DNA of 64,000 nucleotides from Voacanga thouarsii (Eukaryota; Streptophyta; Magnoliopsida; Gentianales; Apocynaceae): contig JANUWF010001213.1 in the NCBI GenBank assembly GCA_026120185.1, forward strand, positions 2,046,001-2,110,000. The letters are read 5' to 3'. A program made the position numbers and the translations under genes. Shown piece after piece: positions 56,437 to 64,000 of this stretch. Under the pieces are notes generated by a model. It ran no database searches. It was not told the origin of the DNA and saw only the letters and a list, made by a program, of their open reading frames with translations. The stretch's first letter is position 1; the number at the start of each line of letters is the position of its first letter.

Positions 56437-57116
56437 TTCAAATAATTGGTTTCATTAATACACTCCGTTGACAATGATTTAGAATAAGATTCACCATCAC
56501 CAACAACAAATGGCTCATAAATCTCAACAAAAGATGATATCTTCCTTTCAGTATCACCAAGAGCTAAATAATCTTCACTTAAGAACATGATACTCAAAGG
56601 AAATTCCATCACACCATGCCTTTCAACCCAACCATGTGTCTCACCCACAAATTCCCATATAAAGCAACACCACAACCACTAACAGTAAATGAAGGCAACA
56701 CTATCTCCAAATACACAGAAACATCACTTGAAGATTCATTCAAAATCACTCCAAATTTCTATTCAATATATCATCAATACTGAAGACATAGAGTCCAGAA
56801 CTGCAGCTGCAGCTGCAAATTTCTCTCGAGTGCTCCAACTGCAACCAGAAATGGCATCTTGAAGGATAAAAATAATTAATGCTTTTCTTATTTCTTATCA
56901 TTATACCTGCTTAATATACAAGAAAAGCTTCTTTATTTCTTATTTCTACAATACTCCTTCAATTAAACACCTTATATACTCAGCATATTAATAAACAGGT
57001 AACCTAATAGCATATGTGAATAAAAAGTTACCTCATTTAACATTGATTCATTTTCATGAAACAAGAAAGACCATGATAAAATGATTTCTCAGTGTATTAT
57101 ATAAACTATCTTAATT
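56437..57116 (-). pseudogene. Antisense gene fragment 3 inside the array
   Basis: The - strand shows GETHGWVERHGVMEFPLSIM and SEDYLALGDTERKISSFVEI (about 56640-56520), then YEPFVVGDGES. This is the best-preserved array copy of the region. A CTGCAGCTGCAGCTGC run lies near 56800. Confidence 0.7.
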
Positions 57117-57309
57117 GTGCATCATACGTGGGCTTATGATGGTGAACCATCGTAGCAAAACACCGATTGGTTTCCCAATCATGTTTATATAGACACCCAA
57201 TATACTTAGCACATTATTAAAACAACTCACTTAAAAGACAATATTTTTATCACAAAATAAAACGCATGGAAAAATCCTTTTTCAATAATTAGTTCAACTA
57301 AAGTAACAA

Positions 57310-57560
57310 CTCTTGGAACATGAGAATCAATTACTAATAGAAATTTATAAAAGACAGTTATTGGATATAATTCTCTCAAAAGAAATTCTATGACACTATG
57401 CCTTTCAACTCATTCATGTGTCTTACCCCACAAAATCCCATATAAAACAACACCACAACCACTAATAGTACATACAGATATGCAGCTAACAGTATATGCA
57501 CTAACAGTATCTCAAAAAACGCAAAAACTCCTGTAATTCATGAAACATGTCAATGCCATT
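57310..57560 (-). pseudogene. Antisense gene fragment 4 (short) inside the array
   Basis: A truncated copy: the 57400-57480 part matches ...CACTATGCCTTTCAACTCATTC and ACAACCACTAATAGTACAT of the other fragments. The rest is unassigned array spacer. Confidence 0.55.
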
Positions 57561-58254
57561 GAAAATTTTCCTACTTAGATACTCCTGTAAAATCTACAAA
57601 ACTCTTTCACTTAAACACCCTATTTACTCAGCATATTAATAAACAGGTAACTTAATAGCATATGAGATTAAAAACTTACGTCATTTAACATTGATTCATT
57701 TTCATGAAACAACAAAAACCATGAAAAAAAATTGATTTTTCAGTGTATTATATAAACTTTCTTAATTGTGCATCATACATAGGCTTTTGATGGTAAACCA
57801 TCATTACAAAACACCGATTGGTTTCCCAATCATGTTTATATAGATGTCCAACATACTTAGCATATTATTAAAACAACTAACCTAAAACACAATTATTTTA
57901 TCACAAAATAAAATGCATGAAAAAATACTTTTTGAATGCCTTATATATAATAAACTTATAGTGTATCATACGTGGACTTTTGATAGTAAACCACCGTCGT
58001 AAAACACCAATTGGTTTCCCAATCATATTTATATAGACACCCAATATACTTAGCACATTATTAAAACAACTAACATAAAACACAACATTTCTATAACAAA
58101 ATACAATGCTTGGAAAAATGCTGTTTCATTACTTTATATATAGTTAATATATTGTGCATCATACGTGGGCTTCTGATGGTGAACCATCGTCGCAAAACAT
58201 CGATTGGTTTCCCAATCTTGTTTATATAGACACCCAATATACTTAGCACATAAT

Positions 58255-58800
58255 TCAAATAATTAGTTCTATTAATACATTCTGTTTTAACTGATTCAAT
58301 TCCCATATGTATTAATTGTATCATAATACAAATATATCATGTTCCAACAATCTGCCCCAACTTAAACTTTATAAAAACCAGAAATTTTTTTTTAAAAAAA
58401 AACCATATCTAACCCTACCATGTGTCTCAGCTCACAAATTCCCATATAAAGCAACACCACAACCACTAACAGTACATGAAGGTAACAGTATCTCTAAATA
58501 CACAGAAACATCACTTGAAGATTCACTCAAAATCATAGCAATTTTCTGTTCAATATATCATCAATACTAAAGAGATAGAATCCACAACTGCAACTATAGC
58601 TACAAATTTCTGTCGAGTGCTACAACTGCCATCAGAAATAGCATCTTCAAAGATAAAAAATAATTAATATTTTTCTTATTTCTTATCATTATACCTACTT
58701 AATATACAAGAAAAGCCTCTTTATTTCTTATTTCTACAATACTCCTTCAATTAAACACCCTATATACTCACCATAATAATAAACAGATAACCTAATAGCA
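58255..58800 (-). pseudogene. Antisense gene fragment 5 inside the array
   Basis: The left part matches 54590-54740 (CATAATACAAATATATCA, CAACTT.AACTTTATAAAAAC). It then skips to CCATGTGTCTCAGCTCAC (about 58418) with an internal deletion of the MSSFVEF region, and ends with the CTTCAAAGATAAAAAATAATT tail near 58645. Confidence 0.62.
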
Positions 58801-59323
58801 TCAGAAAATGATTTTTCAGTATATTATATAAAATTTCTTGATTGTGCATCATACGTGGGCTTCTGATGGTGAACCATCATCGCAAAACACCGATTGGTTT
58901 CTCAATCATGTTTATATAGACACTCAATATACTTAGTACATTATTAAAATAACTTAAAAGACTATTTTTATCACAAAATAAAACACATGGAAAAATGCTT
59001 TTTCAATAATTAGTTCAATACGCATGGAAAAACGCATGAAACGCATAGTGTTCTTTCATGCTTTCTCATGAAACAACAAAGACCATCATAAAATGATTTT
59101 TCAGTGTATTATATAAACTTTCTTAATTGTGCATCATACGTGGGCTTCTAATGGTGAACCATCGTCGCAAAACACCAATTGGTTTCCCAATCATATTTAT
59201 ATAGACACCCAATATACTTAGCACATTATTAAAACAACTAACTTTAAAGACAATATTTTTATCACAAAATAAAATGCATGGAAAAATGCTTTTTCAATAA
59301 TTAGTTCAACTACACTAACAACT

Positions 59324-59482
59324 CTGCTAATGTTGACACTGAATCGTTTCTATAGGCCGTATTTCTTTAACATCAAGCAGTGCAACAAAGTTTTTTGAGT
59401 TGCTAAGACAGTCAATCTGTGAACATAGAAATCAATCTGGAAAGGAAATCACTCAGTCAATTGATTGAGTTTCTAATACGCA
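59324..59482 (+). pseudogene. Fragment copied from the Helitron's own RPA gene
   Basis: 59336-59391 matches 44184-44243 (GTTTCTATAGGCCGTATTTCT, then CATCAAGCAGTGCAACAAAG), including the intron 4 acceptor and start of exon 5. It then jumps to sequence matching 44383-44457 (GAGTTGCTAAGACAGTC, TCAGTCAATTGATTGAGT) in intron 5. The exon 5 remainder is deleted. It sits between array units 14 and 15. Confidence 0.9.
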
Positions 59483-59880
59483 GAAACATCAATTGAAGAG
59501 TCATTCAAAATCACTGCAAATTTCTCTTCAATATGAGTAAAAGAGATGAATTAGAAGTCTCAACTCTCGAGTGAATTTCAACCCAACCATGTATCTGAGC
59601 CCAAAAATTACAATATAAAGCAACACCATAACAACTAACAGTATCTCCAAAAACGCAAAAACTCCTGTAATTCATGAAACATGTCAATGGCATTTAAATT
59701 TTTCCTACTTAGATACTCCTGTAAAATATACAAAACTCTTTCAGTTAAACACCCTATATACTCAGCATATTAATAAACAGGCAACTTTATACCATATCTG
59801 ATTAAAAATTTTGGTCATTTAACAATGATTCATTTTCATGAAACAACAAAAATCATGAAAAAATTTATTTTTCAGTATAT
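59483..59880 (-). pseudogene. Antisense gene fragment 6 and array spacer
   Basis: 59483-59660 has the CGCAGAAACATCAATTGAAG and CAACCCAACCATGTATCTGA landmarks of the antisense gene, out of order. 59660-59880 repeats the spacer seen at 57520-57750 (ATTCATGAAACATGTCAATG, then ACACCCTATATACTCAGCAT). Confidence 0.6.
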
Positions 59881-60386
59881 TATATAAACTTTCTTGATTG
59901 TGTATCATACGTGGACTTTTGATGGTAAACCATCGTCGCAAAACACCGATTGGTTTCCCAATCATGTTTATATAGACACCCAATATACTTAGCACATTAT
60001 TAAAACAACTAATCTAAAAGATAATATTTTAATCAGAAAATAAAATGCATTAAAAAATGCTTTTTCAATACCTTATATACAATTAATTTATTGTGCATCA
60101 TACGTGGGCTTTTGATGGTAAACCATCGTCGCAAAACACCGATTGGTTTCCCAATCATGTTTATATAGACACCCAATATACTTAGCACATTATTAAATCA
60201 ACTAACCTAAAACACAACAATTTGATAACAACATAAAATGCATCAAAAAATGCTTTTTCAATTCTTTATATATACTTAATTTATTGTGCATCATACGTGG
60301 ATTTCTGATGGTAAACCACCGTCGCAAAACACCGATTGGTTTTCCAATCATGTTTATATAGACGCCCAATATACTTAGCACATTAT

Positions 60387-61436
60387 TGACCAATCGTATA
60401 TTAGAAAAATTAGCAATATTACACAAAAATATTAAAACTATATAGAAACCAAGACCATAAACAAATCAATTTTCTCCCAAAATATAAACAAACAATTTCT
60501 CCTGAATTGGATAGCTACAAGCAATAGCAAACCACAACACATAGTAACAATAATTTAATTTACCTCTCCAAAGTGAACAGTAAATACAACTCCTTCCAGT
60601 ACAGCAAATGCCAAAGCAAGCAAAAATGATTGCCTAAAATTAAAAAATAAACTAAACATTAAATATCAAAATCCACAATTGAATACTTAAACATAAAACA
60701 TATCACAGAAGAAACACAACTTTACCATTCACCAACACTTGGATTGCCACAAAAGTCAATTCCTACAACTCCAAACTATTTAATCTGCAGAGCAAGCTTA
60801 ATCTTCATAAATTAATATTTACATCACCAATTCACAAAAAACAAAATCAATTATCAACTACAATAATAAACTAAAAGAATTCTTATACAAATAAAAAAAA
60901 ACTCAGACTTTTATTTCATAATCATATTCATTTTTCTTGCACTGTCATTGTACTACACCAACTTTAATTACTAAAATCATATTCATTTTATTACTAAAGT
61001 TTCTGTTCCTGTTCAATAATAATACACAAATTCACAAAATTCACAAAATTTTATTCTGTTCCTGTTCATTTGAAAGGTAATTTTTTGTCTATCTCATTCA
61101 CAAAATTAGACGTCTATCACACTTCCATTTAATATACAACTATAGAAATTTCATTTTCATATAAAGCTGCACCAATAAAACACATTTCAAATATAATAAA
61201 CTATGTTAAAAAATTCACAAATTTTCAAATGCACTACTTCCCGTTCAACTAAAACATAAACAGCAACTATAGTAATCATTAACGAAAATCCAATTTCAAA
61301 TACATACTAACTATTACATATCAGACATTGTAGACTGAAACTTCACTACACAATAACTAAATTTCTAATTAAAAAACAAAATCATAACAAAATACTACTA
61401 CGACAAAAACCATATGCATTTCTTTCCTCTGAAACA
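60387..61436. other. AT-rich Helitron segment, nothing recognised
   Basis: No coding similarity, repeats or strong hairpins were found. It separates the array from the antisense gene. Confidence 0.5.
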
Positions 61437-62085
61437 ACTTCAGTTTATACGTGAACATTCACCTTCCTCCAAACGAAACTTCTTCTTCGCCTTTGCCTTA
61501 TCCTTATACAACATACTACCACCAGATAAACGCATCACATCAACAATAGTTTTCTTCTCAACAAAACGTATATGCAGCAAAACTTTATTTGTATCATAAT
61601 ACAAATAAATCACATTTCGACAATCCGCTCCAACTTGAAGTTTATAAAAACTAGAAAATTTTTTAAAAAGATCCACATGTAAGCCTAACTTAGAAGTAGA
61701 TTCAACAACACCAACAACAAATGGCTCATAAAACTCAACAAAAGATGACATCTTCCTCTCAGTATACTTAAAGGAAATTCCATAACACCATGCCTTTCAA
61801 CCCAACCATGTGTCTCAGTCCACAAATTCGCATATAAACCAACACCACAACCAGTAACAGTACATGCAGGTAACAGTATCTCCAAATACGCAGAAACATT
61901 ACTTGAAGTTTCATTCAAAACTAAACGAACAGAATCAGTTCTTTTATCTGGAATAGCATAATGCACTTTCGAAGTATGTAAATCTTCACTGCTCAACACA
62001 ACAGATTCCGACATAAAAGGATAAAAAATAGGCTTTCCAATTAACTGGTATTTCGCTAAAGAATTATTATATAATTCCATCGAAA
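61437..62085 (-). pseudogene. Unidentified gene fragment, antisense near the Helitron 3' end
   Basis: I do not recognise the family. Reading the - strand: an intron-like acceptor near 62090, then MELYNNSLAKYQLIGKPIFY, SEDLHTSKVHYAIPDKRTDS, SAYLEILLPACTVTGCGVGL and ETHGWVERHGVMEFPLS. A ~38-bp deletion near 61766 shifts the frame. After it come MSSFVEFYEPFVVGVVE, FYKLQVGADCRNVIYLYYDT, and a basic tail (KDKAKAKKKFRL) ending at TGA 61437-61439. Array copies of this region keep the missing piece (SEDYLALGDTE). Its orientation and position suggest a captured host gene piece or an accessory Helitron ORF. No membrane segment or known motif stands out. Confidence 0.6.
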
Positions 62086-62600
62086 CAGAAACACACTGTA
62101 ATTTTCAAGATACGAAACGAATAATACAAAGAACAAATCAACAACAAAAATAAAACACATAATATATAACAAAAAAATAACCTTGAAAAACTTCAAATAA
62201 TTTAATTCCAAAATCCATAGAAAAACACAACAATTAAAACATAATAACATCCAAATAAAACCGTCGTTCAAAATAACATCTTAGAATATCAAACGACAAA
62301 CAGAAAATAAAAAGAGAAAACACTCCTTCACTTGAATCAACTGTTTGCTTTCACGACTTAGAGTCATCTGAAAAGACTTCCTCCATTAAGCATCCTATTC
62401 AATGCTTCACCGAAACCAACAAAGCTTCATTTGCATTTGAAGGACCAAAATCGCCACCGAAACCCTAATGAACCCTAAAGCTCCTTCAAGGAAACGCGGC
62501 GGCACAAAAAGAACTTTCGACTGTAAAACACACCGAAACAATAAGAAACCCTAATAACAAAAAAGCACTTCAGCCAAATAAACCAAACGAAAATGGGCCA
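62086..62600 (-). other. Likely 5' leader and first intron of the unidentified gene
   Basis: On the - strand, 62560-62450 has the AGGGTTT/CCCTAA-rich, GC-richer look of a plant 5' leader (three AGGGTTTC-like motifs). It then passes through a short ATG frame (MEEVFSDDSKS, stop) at about 62385 and a T-rich intron-like stretch ending in a TTACAG acceptor near 62090. Inference from composition only. Confidence 0.45.
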
Positions 62601-63092
62601 ATTCTTATAAAATTCATATAAATGGGCCAATTCTTTAAATGGGTAGTGAGAATTTTTCCTCAGAAATTTAGCCCAACCACTACTTTTAACTATATAAAAT
62701 CTAGGCCCAATAAAAGAGAATAGAATATACCTGGGCCTACAAAAAGCATATAGAATATATCTGGCATTTTTCTAAATATGTTTCTAATTTTTAATCCAAA
62801 TCATTTTTTTAAAACAAATCTCATAGAAAAAAAATTTATAATAAAATATAAATTTCATAAAAAAATTCCTCAAATTTTTTTTAAAAATTCATAACAAATA
62901 TTTCATATACAAAATTTATTGAATTCTAATAATATAAAACTTCAAATTAAATCAACAATTATTTTTAAATTAAAAATTACAAACTATATTTAAATAATAA
63001 AAATTCTCATAAAAATTAAACTAATTTTTATATACCAAAATTTACAAAATAAACTAATAAATAAAGATAAACAAAATATCTAAAATTTTAAA
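62601..63092. other. AT-rich subterminal region of the Helitron
   Basis: More than 80% A+T by eye from about 62760 on, with AAATTT-type runs. No gene. Subterminal AT-richness is common in plant Helitrons. Confidence 0.55.
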
Positions 63093-63120
63093 CCGTGCAA
63101 AGCACGGGCATCCAAACTAG
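63093..63120 (+). other. Helitron 3' terminus: hairpin and CTAG
   Basis: Hairpin arms CCGTGC (63093-63098) and GCACGG (63102-63107) with loop AAA, a 9-nt spacer, then CTAG at 63117-63120 followed by T. This is the canonical terminator structure of plant Helitrons, inserted before a T. Confidence 0.93.
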
Positions 63121-64000
63121 TATGATATAATGTGTGTGATGATAGGATGCGTGAGACCGGCACCAAAAATCAACCTAAATTATATTTTCCTATTTTTAAT
63201 CAAAGGATAGATTTGTCATTTAGGAGGAATCTGCTCTGGCAGGAAGATACTGCTCTGGCAATATCACCCGCCTTACTTTTATTTAGTGGGAAAAGAATAC
63301 GTGCTACACACAGATATACTAAATAGAAATGCTATCACAATTAATCTCAGTAAACTTGAACATCAATGCTTTTAGCATATTCCCTAAACCAAGATCACTT
63401 AACCGTTTCATTTTTAAGCTTACATTATGAAGTCTATGACAATTTCAAGCACTTTTGACAAAATATACAGACCAAATTATTTGATTTCAATATGAATAAT
63501 ATATAACTTTGATCCTTAAAGTTTTTTCGATATAGAATTCTTGTCCTTAAACTATCTTTATTTTTAATCTTTTCTGTCATAAACTTTCTTCAAGTTGCTA
63601 AATTGGCATGACCTTCTTGAACTTTTCTTGGACAAAACTTTATGTCAACATTTTTTGAGAGATTATAGTCATGGAGATTTCATCGATCAAGTGTTTGTCG
63701 AGAATTAATTTCTATTTTCCTAATTTTTCAAATACACAAGAAAGTGCATTTCTTGATATGGGAAAAAACATGTGAAGCCCTCGAGTTTGAAATATAGAAG
63801 CAAAGAAGATAAAGAGAAGGAGGGTTATATTCTGCGAAGTGTAGAAATTTTGATCTTTGAATAACCATAAAATTTTTCAAAAAATAAATTGTTCGTGAGA
63901 TTTCAGTTCTTTTCAAAGCGACAAGTTAACGCTTTGAGTGGATTTTTTCCTCTCTTTTTTTTTTTTTCTAATAGCAAAAAGAAAAAGAAAAAGAAAAATC
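63121..64000. other. Right flank of the Helitron, no gene seen
   Basis: At 63189-63270 lies a sequence related, in inverted orientation, to 36968-37062. The + strand reads LSFRRNLLWQEDTALAI. The rest is AT-rich with poly-T and AAAAAG runs at the right edge. No coding similarity was recognised. Confidence 0.55.

Larger units (their letters stand above)
53712..60386. repeat. Array of ~192-bp twin-hairpin units (17 copies), partly interrupted
   Basis: The CATACGTGGG-like landmark occurs at 53720, 53912, 54103, 54295, 54488, 55297, 56150, 56343, 57123, 57774, 57967, 58160, 58850, 59135, 59906, 60099 and 60292. Adjacent copies repeat every 191-193 bp. Each core has two small hairpins, GATGGTAAACCATC and GATTGGTTTCCCAATC, then a TATATAGACACCCAATATAC block. 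The complement gives TATATAAAC, TATA-box-like, next to a CCAAT motif. Clusters of 1-5 units alternate with fragments of the antisense gene at 61.4-62.1 kb. It lies in the 3' half of the Helitron. Confidence 0.93.
37208..63120 (+). mobile_element. Autonomous-type Helitron, ~25.9 kb, now inactive
   Basis: The 3' end is clear: hairpin plus CTAG at 63093-63120 followed by T. The internal genes are diagnostic of plant Helitrons: RPA1-like (43071-45917) and Rep/helicase (48643-53570). The best 5' end candidate is TCTATATTAAAGG at 37208, resembling the TCTATACTATTAAAG start of many plant Helitrons, although the base before it is T and not the expected A. A 4.4-kb solo LTR (37876-42281) adds to the length. 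Confidence 0.8.

Noticed and set aside
53712..60386. CRISPR-like or centromeric satellite array
   Set aside because: The genome is a plant; units are ~192 bp with varying inserts, lie inside a Helitron, and lack short direct repeats with unique spacers. Only 17 units are present and they are interrupted, unlike a centromeric satellite.
54419..60426. Recurring minus-strand reading frame in the array units (blocks such as GKPIGVLRRWFTIRNPRMMH)
   Set aside because: It recurs because the DNA unit recurs. Several copies have stops or frameshifts in it, starts are inconsistent, and no domain is recognised. Treated as a shadow of the repeat.
60387..61436. Possible additional Helitron gene
   Set aside because: AT-rich with frequent stops in all frames; nothing supports a gene.

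Overview
This is plant nuclear DNA, most likely from a eudicot with a repeat-rich, AT-rich genome. It carries Ty1/copia and Ty3/gypsy retrotransposons of plant-specific lineages, a plant Helitron with an RPA1-like gene, and an antisense plant mobile domain (PMD) ORF of the kind found in Tat-lineage elements. I see no ordinary host gene, no rRNA and no functional tRNA gene. Nearly every coding stretch is a transposable-element gene at some stage of decay.

Layout. (1) 1-2074: a 5'-truncated copia pol on the + strand with its 3' LTR. (2) 2075-8351: a degraded + strand chromovirus-type gypsy (RT, RNase H, integrase, chromodomain, 3' LTR), split twice by solo LTRs at 2216-4003 and 4511-5912. (3) 9004-21618: a - strand copia of SIRE/Maximus type with both LTRs, gag, RT/RNase H and an extra 3' ORF. 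Its middle is replaced by a + strand chromovirus fragment with a ~3.95-kb LTR (15697-19646). (4) 21621-36685: a - strand Tat-lineage gypsy with both LTRs, remnants of gag, protease, RT, RNase H, a second RNase H and integrase, and a + strand (antisense) PMD ORF containing an internal inversion. It is split by two solo LTRs (31012-32748 and 33919-35757). (5) About 37208-63120: a ~26-kb Helitron with a CTAG terminus and hairpin. It contains a 4.4-kb solo LTR, an RPA1-like gene whose exons are still open, a decayed Rep/helicase gene, a 6.7-kb array of ~192-bp units with two hairpins each, and an antisense fragment of an unidentified, possibly captured gene. (6) 63121-64000: flanking DNA.

How it fits together. 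The window is a nest of insertions. In four of five cases the host reading frame can be followed up to the insertion and picked up after it, and three solo LTRs retain perfect 5-bp target-site duplications (AGTCA, TACAT, TCTTA). The least conventional region is the Helitron 3' half. There, tandem twin-hairpin units alternate with fragments of the antisense gene and one fragment copied from the Helitron's own RPA gene. All family assignments come from reading motifs by eye; no database search was run.
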